Shown here piece after piece: positions 16,691 through 25,334 of a DNA stretch of 64,000 nt. Position numbers and translations under genes: made by a program. The stretch spans positions 42,040-106,039 of the forward strand of contig NZ_JAIZEN010000013.1 in assembly GCF_024189295.1 (NCBI RefSeq), given 5' to 3'. This stretch comes from Halobacillus sp. A1. GTDB lineage: Bacteria; Bacillota; Bacilli; Bacillales; Halobacillaceae. Each line of letters starts with the position of its first letter. Position 1 is the stretch's first letter. A model generated the notes under the pieces. The model saw only the letters and a program-made list of their open reading frames with translations, was not told the origin of the DNA and searched no databases.

Positions 16691-17515
16691 ATGAGCAAGT
16701 ATGATGATGAACGAAAAGATATCATTGATGATGATTTGTATGAAGAAATTGATGAGGAAGAAATGTATGAGCTCGTTCAGGCTGAAAGAAGAGAAGCGTT
16801 AGAAAAAGCAAGAAGAGAAAAACAAAGCCCGAAAGAAAAAAGGCCTTTTCCTAAGTGGATATTTTACCTTATCGCCTTTATGATGGTCATGAACATCGTA
16901 GCAGTTCTGCCTAACACTTTTTCCATTCCGGCGGTTGATTTTCTCATAACCTCTGCTAAACTTTCGACAGATGACGATATAAAAGAATTTAAGAGATCTA
17001 TCGTAGTCGTTGATGCGGGAGAGAGTAAAGGAACGGGCTTTTCGATAAGCGATGACGGGACAATACTTACTAATCACCATGTAATTGAAGGAGAAAGAAG
17101 AATTTCAGTAGGCTTTCAGGAAGAAGGTTTATATCAAGCTGAAGTTGTAGAATCTTTCCCGGATATTGACCTGGCCATCCTGCAGGTTGAGGGAGGTGGA
17201 TTTCCTTCACTAGATTTGGCGGATGAAACATCTTTTGAGGAATCCGAACCTTTTTCATTCATAGGGAACCCCTTGAGTTTTACAGGGGTGGCTAACGAGG
17301 GGACGATTATAGATTATATTGAATTGAAAAATTGGGAAGAGCCGGTTCTTATGCTTGATGCTCCAGTTTACAGAGGGAACTCAGGCAGTCCGGTAATTAA
17401 TGAAGAAGGAGAAGTCATCGCTGTTGTGTTCGCAACATTACGTGAGGATGAACATGGAAGAGTGGGCTTAGCTGTCCCGATTGATTACTATTATGAAAAG
17501 CTGGAGGCCTCCTGA
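16691..17515 (+). CDS. Membrane-anchored trypsin-like serine protease (HtrA-like, no PDZ domain)
   Basis: 274 residues. A very acidic/charged cytoplasmic N-terminus (1-55) precedes one membrane helix (about 57-78), then an external protease domain. The triad is visible: His in TNHHVIEG, Asp in PDIDLAIL, Ser in YRGNSGSPV. The protein ends directly after the protease fold, so the PDZ domain of HtrA/DegP is absent. AGAGGTG precedes the ATG. It follows bmrD by 36 bases without a clear terminator and could share the transcript. Likely role: quality control or shedding of surface proteins; target unknown. Confidence 0.85.
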   Translation: MSKYDDERKDIIDDDLYEEIDEEEMYELVQAERREALEKARREKQSPKEKRPFPKWIFYLIAFMMVMNIVAVLPNTFSIPAVDFLITSAKLSTDDDIKEFKRSIVVVDAGESKGTGFSISDDGTILTNHHVIEGERRISVGFQEEGLYQAEVVESFPDIDLAILQVEGGGFPSLDLADETSFEESEPFSFIGNPLSFTGVANEGTIIDYIELKNWEEPVLMLDAPVYRGNSGSPVINEEGEVIAVVFATLREDEHGRVGLAVPIDYYYEKLEAS

Positions 17516-17541
17516 TGTAACCAGGTGGCCTCCAGCTTCTT
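17498..17541. terminator. Hairpin overlapping the protease stop codon
   Basis: A 12-bp perfect stem AAGCTGGAGGCC (17498-17509) / GGCCTCCAGCTT (17527-17538) with the TGA stop inside the loop. The T run is weak, but it sits between convergent genes and probably terminates transcription. Confidence 0.6.
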
Positions 17542-17577
17542 AATGACTGGTATAAAGGAATGGAGAAGGGTCAGGGT

Positions 17578-18174
17578 TTAAACTTGTGAGGTATCTTCGA
17601 TCAAAGGGATGGGGCTGAAGTCAAAAATCTCCGCGAAGTTAATTAAATTTGAACACATGCGAAACACCTTTTGTCCTGTTTGTGCGGTTGAGTCTGTATC
17701 ATAAGGATCGCTGCATATCGTGCTGGAATGAGGTGGAATGGTAAACCCGAGCATTGATAAACTGTAAATGATTGATTGTACAGCTAACCTGGCTCCGCCT
17801 TCACCTTGTTCGACAGCAATGACTCCTCCTACTTTGTTGTAGAATAACTGCTGTCCTTTCTTATTTTTCATGTCATGATAACCTTGTAATCGTTCAATGA
17901 TTAAAGTTGCTATGCTGCTTTTCTCACCAAGTGTGATCGGTGTCGCGAACAAGATGATATCTGCTTCGCATATTTTTTTGAAAATAAATGGCCAGTCATC
18001 ATTGCCGTCCAGATTACTGGTAATGCCAAAAGTAATTTGGAAATCACGTAAATGGACCCTTTCGATATCTACTTGTTCTTTTTGGAAGACCAATGCTGAT
18101 TTATTCAACAGTGTTTCAGTTTCAGTTTCGTTATGACCTTTTTCAAGACTGCAGTTCAACAATAAAGCTTTCAT
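17578..18174 (-). CDS. NADPH-dependent FMN reductase / flavodoxin-like oxidoreductase
   Basis: 198 residues. The N-terminal MKALLLNCSLEKG is the phosphate-binding start of the flavodoxin fold, and DIILFATPITLGEKSS is the second flavin loop; GGVIAVEQGEGGA is the third. Such enzymes reduce FMN or quinones with NADPH in the cytoplasm. ATG 18174 is preferred: AGGAGGTGAAA lies just upstream, and the in-frame GTG at 18183 would overlap this ribosome site. Monocistronic. Confidence 0.8.
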   Translation of the reverse strand: MKALLLNCSLEKGHNETETETLLNKSALVFQKEQVDIERVHLRDFQITFGITSNLDGNDDWPFIFKKICEADIILFATPITLGEKSSIATLIIERLQGYHDMKNKKGQQLFYNKVGGVIAVEQGEGGARLAVQSIIYSLSMLGFTIPPHSSTICSDPYDTDSTAQTGQKVFRMCSNLINFAEIFDFSPIPLIEDTSQV

Positions 18175-18571
18175 AATTTTCACCTCCTGGAAATTGATTA
18201 ATCAATGGAGGTTTAACCTAAATAGTCATGAAATAAACTTTATCGCCTTTTATGAGTACAAAGAACTAGTTATAATTGGTTAGTTAAGGATAAAACGCCT
18301 ATTAGGAAATATGTAGGTTATAAGTCCTGTGTTTTGAAATGATTATTTAACAAAATGTAAATAGAGTGTGGTGGAATTATTGGTGGTTATTAAGTAAAAT
18401 TGGTTTGCTTGATAAATTACCAATACTCACTCTCCTTATACAATTAGATAAGAGTACTTCAGTTGCATCGGTTGATACACAATTGTAACTAAAATGAAAC
18501 TTTTTTGAAAAAAACGCCCATAGAATAAAAGAGAAACCCGAAAATATATGAGTGGCCGGAGGTGATAAAGG
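18175..18571. other. Divergent intergenic region upstream of sigI
   Basis: About 400 AT-rich bases between the FMN reductase and sigI. Near its right end lie ACGCCC (18514-18519) and CGAA (18539-18542), described separately. Nothing else is recognised. Confidence 0.4.
18514..18542 (+). promoter_or_regulatory. Candidate SigI-type promoter of sigI-rsgI
   Basis: SigI promoters have a C-rich -35 (ACCCCC-like) and CGAA at -10, and sigI is autoregulated in B. subtilis. ACGCCC followed by CGAA about 19 bases later, some 30 bases before the start codon, fits loosely. Spacing and -35 are imperfect. Confidence 0.35.
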
Positions 18572-19309
18572 TTGATTAAACGCCTGTTAAGAAGTGATGA
18601 TGCCTCCCTTGATGATAGAGTTACTGCGGCTAAAGAGGGAGACGAAGAAGCAAAAAATGAAATTCTGATACAGTATCAACCTTTTATCGCCAAAAGTGTA
18701 TCTGAAGTATGTAAACGATATATAGACCCTGATAGAGATGATGAATTCAGTATCGGCTTATCCGCCTTTAATGAGGCGATCCATGCATATTCTTGTGAGA
18801 AAGGATGTTCTTTTTTATCTTTTGCCAAGTTGGTGATCAAGCGCAAAGTCATCGACTATATCCGTAACGAGCAGAAGAAACCAAAAGTCGTATCCTTGGA
18901 TGAAGAATATATAGATGATGAACAAATGGAGAATCCATCTGAAATCCAAGCAGCCAAAGATCGCTATGTGCTGGAAACTGAATCGTGGTACAGGAGAGAG
19001 GAAATTAAGGAATTTCAGTCTCAGCTTCAAAAGTATAATTTGACGTTTGAAGAATTGACCATATCCTCTCCAAAACATGTGGACGCTAGGGAATCTGCGA
19101 TTCAAGTCGCCCGCATCGTTTTCAATGATGAAAATTTAAAGGAAACCGTGCTTTTGAAAGGGCGTCTGCCTATGAAGGAATTGATTCAGAAGGTAGAGGT
19201 CAGTAAAAAGACGCTGGAACGTAATCGTAAATTCATTATCGCCATGGTACTCATCCTAGACGGGGACTACATTTATCTAAAAGAATATTTGAAGGGGGTG
19301 GGTATGTGA
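18572..19309 (+). CDS. sigI: RNA polymerase sigma factor SigI
   Basis: 245 residues. The region-2 signature is present (LIQYQPFIAKSVSEVCKRYI, GLSAFNEAIHAYS and FLSFAKLVIKRKVIDYIR), and the C-terminal half is the SigI-specific region instead of a normal sigma-70 region 4. SigI governs heat, cell-wall or polysaccharide-related genes in Firmicutes. The TTG start is supported by GGAGGTGAT. The stop overlaps the rsgI start (ATGTGA), as in B. subtilis. Confidence 0.93.
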   Translation: MIKRLLRSDDASLDDRVTAAKEGDEEAKNEILIQYQPFIAKSVSEVCKRYIDPDRDDEFSIGLSAFNEAIHAYSCEKGCSFLSFAKLVIKRKVIDYIRNEQKKPKVVSLDEEYIDDEQMENPSEIQAAKDRYVLETESWYRREEIKEFQSQLQKYNLTFEELTISSPKHVDARESAIQVARIVFNDENLKETVLLKGRLPMKELIQKVEVSKKTLERNRKFIIAMVLILDGDYIYLKEYLKGVGM

Positions 19310-20751
19310 GAAAAGGTATTGTCATGGAGCAAAGCAAGAAATACACCATCATTATGACTCACGATGGTTTATTTCATAAAGCAAAACGTTTGAAACGCGC
19401 AGAAGTTGGAATGGAAGTTCATTTTCAGCCACTTCATGCGTCTAAAATCAAGCAAACCTTTTTTCTCCATAGAACAAGATTTGCTGCTGTCACTATGGCT
19501 TTCCTTCTTACGTTATTCCCTACATTCTATTGGTTTGAGGATAATAAAGCGTTCGCTTATGTCAGCGTTGATATCAACCCAAGCGTGGAACTGGAAGTCA
19601 ACAGTGACATGGAAGTGTTAGACATTCAGTCGTTAAACGATGATGCAGAAAAATTAGTCTCGAAACTTGATGGATGGAAAAATAAACCAGTAGCTGAAAT
19701 AGCACTCGAGATGATTTCTATTAGTCAGAATGAGGGATATATGAAGCTTGGCCGAGAAGTATTGATAGGGGTAAGTTACATAAAGGAAGGCGACTTTGAT
19801 TTATCTAATGAAATTGAAGTTTTCTTGAACAATGAGTTAGAGGGATTGATGCTAGCCTCTTATAATGTGCCTAATACCGTTCATCAAAGGGCTGAACAGG
19901 AAAATACTTCAGTTAATAAATTAATGGCAGAATCCCTCGACGGGGAGAACGACAAATTTCACCTCGATTCAGGGGTCATTGAAAATGAGGATCGCGCAAT
20001 AATTCAAGCTTTTTACAATGATGGTGAGTCACTACATCCTGAAAAAGAAAAAGGCTCAGACGATAGTCAAAAACTAGAATCGGACGAATCATCACAAATT
20101 CCAGTTAACGATTCTGAAGGTGCTCCTGATCAACATCCACATTCAGTTCCCCAGCCTTCCGCTCAGGTGAAATACTCTGAAACGAATCCCCCAGATAAGC
20201 CAGATAAAGATCAGGTAACTCCAGGGACGGCAGGGAAAGAAAAAACCCCCAATAATGATAAGCAGTCAAAAAAGCGTCCTTTGTCCAATAGTAATAGTGA
20301 AGAGAAGGGTAACCACAAACTTGAAAAGAAAGCAAAAAGCCGAACGGATACGGTAGATAAACAATCTGAAAAGAAAAATAATCTCCCTTCAAAGAAGGAT
20401 GAAAATAAAACAGACAAGTCATATTCAAAGAACAATGAAAAAGGCAAAGCTGATAAAGACCAAGACAAGAAAAAAGATAAAAGCAAAACTGATAAAGATC
20501 AAGATAAGGACAAAGATAAAATTAAAGCTGGTAAAGATAAAGACAAGAAAAAAGATAAAAGCAAAGCTGGTAAAGACCAAGACAGGGACAAAGATAAAAA
20601 TAAAAGCAAAGTTAAGGATAAAGGTAAAACCAAAGAGAAAGACAAAAACGAAGGCAACGACAAAAGAGATAAAAGTCCAACAAATGAAAAGCAGAAGAAA
20701 GATAAAAACAACAACAATGGTAATAATAACGGCAACGAAAAAAAGAAATAA
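19306..20751 (+). CDS. rsgI: Anti-sigma factor RsgI with a Lys/Asp-rich low-complexity tail
   Basis: 481 residues. The GTG start at 19306 overlaps the sigI stop and gives the family N-terminus (MRKGIVMEQSKKYTIIMTHDG), the cytoplasmic domain that holds SigI. One membrane helix lies at about 60-78, followed by the conserved outer domain VDINPSVELEVNSDMEV (to about 200). From about 250 the sequence becomes Lys/Asp/Glu/Ser-rich, with repeated units such as KDKDKKKDKSK to the end. No carbohydrate-binding domain is visible, unlike clostridial RsgIs. The charged tail may sense the wall or polyanions; this is inference. Confidence 0.93.
   Translation: MRKGIVMEQSKKYTIIMTHDGLFHKAKRLKRAEVGMEVHFQPLHASKIKQTFFLHRTRFAAVTMAFLLTLFPTFYWFEDNKAFAYVSVDINPSVELEVNSDMEVLDIQSLNDDAEKLVSKLDGWKNKPVAEIALEMISISQNEGYMKLGREVLIGVSYIKEGDFDLSNEIEVFLNNELEGLMLASYNVPNTVHQRAEQENTSVNKLMAESLDGENDKFHLDSGVIENEDRAIIQAFYNDGESLHPEKEKGSDDSQKLESDESSQIPVNDSEGAPDQHPHSVPQPSAQVKYSETNPPDKPDKDQVTPGTAGKEKTPNNDKQSKKRPLSNSNSEEKGNHKLEKKAKSRTDTVDKQSEKKNNLPSKKDENKTDKSYSKNNEKGKADKDQDKKKDKSKTDKDQDKDKDKIKAGKDKDKKKDKSKAGKDQDRDKDKNKSKVKDKGKTKEKDKNEGNDKRDKSPTNEKQKKDKNNNNGNNNGNEKKK
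20440..20750 (+). repeat. Lys/Asp-coding imperfect tandem repeat in rsgI
   Basis: About 300 bases of purine-rich repeats (GATAAAGACAAG-like units) encode (D/K)-rich residues. It is a site of likely length variation by slippage. The bias also creates long spurious reading frames on both strands. Confidence 0.8.
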
Positions 20752-20771
20752 TGGACTTTATTCAAAGAATG

Positions 20772-20800
20772 ACACTTCCAAACCTATGGAAGTGTTTTTT
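20772..20800 (+). terminator. Intrinsic terminator after rsgI
   Basis: ACACTTCCA pairs with TGGAAGTGT across a 6-base loop, then a T run. Confidence 0.85.
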
Positions 20801-20850
20801 AATGAAGGAAATAGTGAATATACTAGGGAAGGATGAAGGAGGAACTGATT

Positions 20851-21249
20851 ATGAATAAGAATTACTTAGGAGTAAAAGACGGGGAATTAGCCCCGTGTCC
20901 AAAGTCCCCTAATTGTGTATCTACAAATACAGATCAACGGGATAAATTAATGGAACCACTGCCTTTTGTTCAATCAAAAGATACGACCAAGACGGCCATT
21001 AAATCAATTATAGCCAAGATGGGAAGATCAACGATAAAAGATGAAACAGATGACTATATTCATGTAGTTTTTACTTCTAAATTGTTGAAATTTAAAGATG
21101 ATGTGGAGTTCTATTTAGATGATTCCTCCGGCTTGATTCATTTTCGATCGGCTTCAAGAACAGGTTATTCAGACCTCGGTGTTAATCGCAAAAGGATGGA
21201 AGAGTTTTCTGAGCACTACTACAATTGGATTGAAGAGGAGAAGAATTAA
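20851..21249 (+). CDS. DUF1499 domain protein
   Basis: 132 residues. The family start LAPCPKSPNCVST (two Cys in a CPxSPNC motif) and the C-terminal FRSASRTGYSDLGVNRKRME are both clear. ATG 20851 is chosen since AAGGAGG lies at 20836-20842; the upstream ATG 20833 would include this ribosome site. No enzymatic function is known to me. Its TAA overlaps the ATG of the next gene (TAATGA), so it is tightly coupled with the flavin oxidoreductase. Confidence 0.85.
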   Translation: MNKNYLGVKDGELAPCPKSPNCVSTNTDQRDKLMEPLPFVQSKDTTKTAIKSIIAKMGRSTIKDETDDYIHVVFTSKLLKFKDDVEFYLDDSSGLIHFRSASRTGYSDLGVNRKRMEEFSEHYYNWIEEEKN

Positions 21250-22670
21250 TGAAATATGATTACCAAATAGCCGTTATAGGCGGGGGATCCGGCGGACTTA
21301 CTGTGGCAGCAGGTGCGGCAAGTTTCGGCGCTTCAGTTGCTCTGATTGAGCGAAAGGATGAGCTCGGCGGGGACTGTCTTCACTATGGCTGTATGCCGTC
21401 TAAGGCATTAATACAAGCTGCATCCGAAGTGCAGGTAGCTTCTGAACAGACTGAACTTACTTCAAACCAATACGATCTCCTTTTTAAAAAAGCTATGAAT
21501 AAAGTTAGCGAGGCTGTTGCCGACGTTCAGTCCCATGATTCAAAACAACGATTTATAGATATGGGAGTCGACATTTATGAAGCGTCCGCACAATTTGCAG
21601 ACAATCATACCCTGAAAATTGGCGATCGTACAATTACTGCGAAACGTATTGTAATTGCTACTGGTTCTTCACCAGCGGTCCCTTCTATTGAAGGAATTGA
21701 AGATGTGGAATATTTGACCAATGAATCCATTTTCTCATTAAAGGAAAGGCCAGGGCATCTTATGGTTATCGGAGGAGGAATTATTGGTTTAGAGTTAGCC
21801 AATGCGATGGCACATTTAGGGGTGAAAGTGACGGTCGTCGAGAACTCTGAGTATCTACTTTCAAAAGAAGATATTGAAATTGCACAATCAGCCCAACAGA
21901 TACTTTCGGAGCATATTGAATTTGTAACTGAAGCGAAGGTAAACAAAGTAGAAAAATCAGGAGGGCAAATTCATGTGCAGTACCAACAAGGTAATCGAAT
22001 AGAACAAGTGGAAGGTTCTCACTTACTTGTTGCTGTAGGCAGAAAACCGAATGTGGGAACGCTTGAATTGAATAAAGCAGGAGTTCAGGCAAAAAGTGGA
22101 GCTATTGAGGTCGATGAAACGTTAAGAACTCATCAATCACATATTTATGCTGTCGGTGACTGCAACGGTTCGATGCCTTTTACACATGTAGCTGGAATGG
22201 AAGGGAAAATCGCTGTATCGAATGCTGTGCTAGGGTTATCACGAAAAGTATCATACAATAAAATTCCCTGGGTCGTTTATACATCTCCTGAAATTTATCA
22301 TCTAGGTCTAACTGAAGAGGAGGCCAATGAAAAGTACGGTGATCAGCTGTTAACCTTTAAAACGAAGCTTAAGGACGCTGACCGTTTTATGGCTGAGAGG
22401 AATAAGAATGGACTCGTAAAAGTGATGACTACGGAAAAAGGAAAAATAGTAGGTGCCCATGCCATAGGTGCTGGAGCCGGGGAATGGATGCAGGAAATAG
22501 GCACTTTGCAAGCTTTGAACAAGAAGTTTCAGACTTTATCCAATGTCATCCACCCGTATCCTGCCAGAAACAACGTTGTATCTCAGACAGCGGACTTGTA
22601 TTGGCGGGAAAAGCTGTTCAACAGCAAATGGAACGACGCCATAAAATGGTATGTGAAGAAATTCCGATGA
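21249..22670 (+). CDS. FAD-dependent pyridine nucleotide-disulfide oxidoreductase (mercuric reductase/DLD-like)
   Basis: 473 residues. FAD-binding GGGSGGLTVAAGAASFG at the N-terminus; redox-active disulfide GGDCLHYGCMPSK; NAD(P)-binding GGGIIGLELANAMAHLG near 175-190; second FAD motif IYAVGDCNG near 300. The C-terminal active-site His-Glu motif of dihydrolipoamide dehydrogenase (HPT..E) is replaced by HPYPARNN, and no C-terminal Cys pair of mercuric reductase is present. So the fold is certain but the substrate is not. It is translationally coupled to a DUF1499 protein, which may be a partner. Confidence 0.88.
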   Translation: MKYDYQIAVIGGGSGGLTVAAGAASFGASVALIERKDELGGDCLHYGCMPSKALIQAASEVQVASEQTELTSNQYDLLFKKAMNKVSEAVADVQSHDSKQRFIDMGVDIYEASAQFADNHTLKIGDRTITAKRIVIATGSSPAVPSIEGIEDVEYLTNESIFSLKERPGHLMVIGGGIIGLELANAMAHLGVKVTVVENSEYLLSKEDIEIAQSAQQILSEHIEFVTEAKVNKVEKSGGQIHVQYQQGNRIEQVEGSHLLVAVGRKPNVGTLELNKAGVQAKSGAIEVDETLRTHQSHIYAVGDCNGSMPFTHVAGMEGKIAVSNAVLGLSRKVSYNKIPWVVYTSPEIYHLGLTEEEANEKYGDQLLTFKTKLKDADRFMAERNKNGLVKVMTTEKGKIVGAHAIGAGAGEWMQEIGTLQALNKKFQTLSNVIHPYPARNNVVSQTADLYWREKLFNSKWNDAIKWYVKKFR

Positions 22671-22755
22671 ACTCTTATAGAGAGCTAGACAATAGCTAAG
22701 TGGATTAAGTAGGATAGAGAAGAGTGAACACTTTGATTTAGAAAGGAAATCCGTG

Positions 22756-24318
22756 ATGTCTAAGATTGATTTATCTCAATTTGAGAAAAAAATGATCGTA
22801 CGTAATACGCAGGATGGAGATATTGATCAATTATTTGAGTTGCAGAAAAAATGTTTTCCTAATATGGAACCTTGGAAAAGAAAGCATATTGAAAGCCATT
22901 TGCGTCTTTTCCCTGAAGGACAGTTTGTCGTGGAGTATGATGGGGATATTATAGGCAGTTGTTCAAGTTTAATCGTCAACTTTGATGAATATGATGATAA
23001 GCATACATGGGATGATATTACGGATGAAGGTTATATTACGAATCATGATCCTGACGGGTATAATCTTTATGGGATTGAAGTAATGGTTCATCCTGATTTT
23101 CGCGGCATGAAAATTGGGAGAAGATTGTATGAAGCGCGTAAGGATTTAGCTAGAGAATACAATTTGAAAAGTGTAATCATCGGAGGGAGAATTCCCAATT
23201 ACCACAAGCATGAGAATGAATTATCACCAAGAGAATACGTTGAAGAAGTTCGCAATCAGAATATTTATGACCCTGTCCTGACTTTTCAAATTATGAATGG
23301 GTTTACGGTAATGAGAATCAATCCAAATTATTTACCCGATGACAAACTTTCTTCTAAATATGCTACGTTAATGGAATGGAACAATATAGACTATAGGGCA
23401 CGTACGAAACGTCATTTTAAGACAAGTCATCCTGTCCGCATCATGGTGATTCAATATATGATGAAAAATATTGATACCTTTGAAGAATTCAGCCGTCAGT
23501 GTGAATATTATGTGGATGTTGCGGCGGATTATGGCTCTGACTTTGCTGTATTTCCGGAAATTTTTACGACTCAGCTTATGTCCTTTTTAGAAGAGAAAGT
23601 TCCTTCGAAATCCGTGAGGAGACTATCTGAATATACAGAAGAGTACATTGAAATGTTTACTCATTTAGCTGTGAAATATAATGTTAATATTATCGGTGGC
23701 TCTCATTTCGTCGAAGAGAATGATCAGATTTACAATATATCCTATCTGTTTCGACGGGACGGCACTATTGAAAAACAATATAAAATTCATATCACGCCAA
23801 ATGAGCGGACTTGGTGGGGGATTCAGCCAGGAGATGCTGTGAAGGTTTTTGATACGGATTGTGGAAAAATAGCCATTCAAATTTGTTATGATATTCAATT
23901 TCCGGAACTTGCACGATATGCCGTAGACCAAGGCGCAAATATAATTTTCGTACCTTTCTGTACAGATGACAGGCAGGGATATTTACGGGTGAGATATTGT
24001 GCGCAGGCTCGTGCAATAGAAAACCAGGTCTATACAGTAATTGCTGGTACCGTAGGTAATATGACGCAAGTCGAAAACATGGATATTCAGTATGCTCAGT
24101 CCGGCATATTTACGCCCTCTGACTTTGAATTCGCAAGAGATGGTATTGTGGGAGAGTGCAATGCTAACGTCGAATCTGTTGTTGTTGGAGACGTTGATTT
24201 AGAAATATTAAGGAGACAAAGAAAGTCTGGAACTGTAAGGCAGCTCCATGACCGCCGCAGAGATTTGTTCGACCTTTCATTTAACGTCAACACAGAATTC
24301 AAACCAGAAAGAACGTAA
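22756..24318 (+). CDS. yhcX: Bifunctional GNAT acetyltransferase/carbon-nitrogen hydrolase (YhcX-like)
   Basis: About 520 residues. Residues 1-200 form a GNAT domain (acetyl-CoA loop HPDFRGMKIGRRLYEARK). Residues from about 230 form a nitrilase-superfamily domain with the triad Glu (AVFPEIFTTQ), Lys (EKQYKIHITPNE) and Cys (IQICYDIQFPE). B. subtilis YhcX has the same two-domain layout and size. The hydrolase cleaves an amide or nitrile; substrate unknown. ATG 22756 has AAAGGA eight bases upstream. Monocistronic, ending at a GC-rich hairpin. Confidence 0.9.
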   Translation: MSKIDLSQFEKKMIVRNTQDGDIDQLFELQKKCFPNMEPWKRKHIESHLRLFPEGQFVVEYDGDIIGSCSSLIVNFDEYDDKHTWDDITDEGYITNHDPDGYNLYGIEVMVHPDFRGMKIGRRLYEARKDLAREYNLKSVIIGGRIPNYHKHENELSPREYVEEVRNQNIYDPVLTFQIMNGFTVMRINPNYLPDDKLSSKYATLMEWNNIDYRARTKRHFKTSHPVRIMVIQYMMKNIDTFEEFSRQCEYYVDVAADYGSDFAVFPEIFTTQLMSFLEEKVPSKSVRRLSEYTEEYIEMFTHLAVKYNVNIIGGSHFVEENDQIYNISYLFRRDGTIEKQYKIHITPNERTWWGIQPGDAVKVFDTDCGKIAIQICYDIQFPELARYAVDQGANIIFVPFCTDDRQGYLRVRYCAQARAIENQVYTVIAGTVGNMTQVENMDIQYAQSGIFTPSDFEFARDGIVGECNANVESVVVGDVDLEILRRQRKSGTVRQLHDRRRDLFDLSFNVNTEFKPERT

Positions 24319-24323
24319 GAAAA

Positions 24324-24362
24324 GCCACCGCGCCAGTTCATTTAGGCGGGGTGGCGTATTTA
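24324..24362 (+). terminator. Terminator after the yhcX-like gene
   Basis: GCCACCGCGCC (24324-24334) pairs with GGCGGGGTGGC (24345-24355) with one mismatch; a short TATTTAT follows. It lies at a convergent junction. Confidence 0.6.
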
Positions 24363-24593
24363 TACATAAAGAGTCGGTTGTGTCGCAGCTTGTGCATGGT
24401 CTATATAATGTAATAAATTTTCATGTGTTACATATAGAGACGCTTCAGAGTCGGGGTAATGGTAAGCGTGCAAAAAAGATTCGATCTTTTTGGCTAAAAA
24501 ATGATCATTGGTCCTTACCATGAGGACGAGTAAGTCGTCCCATTGACCCCAGATCATAAAGTTCAAAGCTTTTTCATAGTCGTCTTGGTACAT
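24360..24593 (-). CDS. YhdB-like small protein
   Basis: 77 residues. The segment WGQWDDLLVLMVRTNDHFLAK followed by IESFLHAYHYPDSEASLY resembles the YhdB family of Bacillus (unknown function), recalled from memory. AAGGAAGTGA precedes the ATG at 24593. It is convergent with yhcX. Soluble, no membrane segment. Confidence 0.6.
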   Translation of the reverse strand: MYQDDYEKALNFMIWGQWDDLLVLMVRTNDHFLAKKIESFLHAYHYPDSEASLYVTHENLLHYIDHAQAATQPTLYV

Positions 24594-24753
24594 TAGGTCA
24601 CTTCCTTAAAGTAAGGAGTGTTTTTATTATCTCCATGGAGGGTACCAAGAAAACAGAGAGTTCCTCACATTAATGGAAATATCGACAATTAGGAAAAAGG
24701 AATAAATAACGTCTGATTAGATTCTTCAGGAAAATGGAAGGAGTCGTAGGTTC

Positions 24754-25209
24754 ATGAGTGCAAGGCAGTGGGTTTGGATTAATTTAGGTGGTGTTTTTGC
24801 ATTTGGGCTATTTTTTGTCTTAAGCTTAATCACTAGAGGTCACACAGCTTTTGTAGTTTTAACGGAAATCATCGGTTTAGCAGCACTTGGCTTTGCAATA
24901 GCCGCAATCATTTACAGAAAAAAAGATTTAAGGTGGTTAGCTATATCTATTATCAGCTATATGACGCCTTGGCTTGTTTTCGCGATCGGGCATGAAGCGG
25001 GAGTAAATGCATCGAGTACTTTGAAAGGGCTTTGGTTTTTCCCTTTCTATATAACCATTATTGCTGGAATGTTTTTTATAAAACGCAGTTATCATTATTT
25101 AGAAGGACTATTTAAGTTACTACCGGCTTTTTTCTTATTTTTTCATTCGATTCTGCTTTTATACATGATTGCTCTACATATATGGTGGGTTCTACCCTTT
25201 CAATCGTAA
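24754..25209 (+). CDS. Five-helix integral membrane protein, unknown
   Basis: 151 residues with hydrophobic segments near 5-27, 33-53, 58-78, 88-108 and 118-146. GGAAGGAG lies 11 bases before the ATG, and a clean terminator follows, so it is a complete monocistronic unit. No family recognised; a His/Trp-rich end (LHIWWVLPF) is the only distinctive feature. Confidence 0.6.
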   Translation: MSARQWVWINLGGVFAFGLFFVLSLITRGHTAFVVLTEIIGLAALGFAIAAIIYRKKDLRWLAISIISYMTPWLVFAIGHEAGVNASSTLKGLWFFPFYITIIAGMFFIKRSYHYLEGLFKLLPAFFLFFHSILLLYMIALHIWWVLPFQS

Positions 25210-25232
25210 AGCCTTCTTCGGGAGGCTTTTTT
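25208..25232 (+). terminator. Intrinsic terminator after the 24754 gene
   Basis: AAAGCCT pairs with AGGCTTT, followed by TTTT. Confidence 0.8.
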
Positions 25233-25334
25233 ATTACTTTGTTTCGTGGCCCTTAAATAAAAATTAATTTGATGTGGATACTATAGTTTGAAAATGGAGA
25301 AAGTTTAGTGTTAGTAAAAGATTGTTCTTTAACT

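Noticed and set aside
20440..20750. Regular short repeats that could suggest a CRISPR array.
   Set aside because: Units are coding, imperfect and adjacent without unique spacers.
20105..20836. Several long frames in other phases and on the minus strand over the 3' part of rsgI.
   Set aside because: They are created by the purine-rich Lys/Asp repeat; rsgI itself is a coherent protein with family domains.
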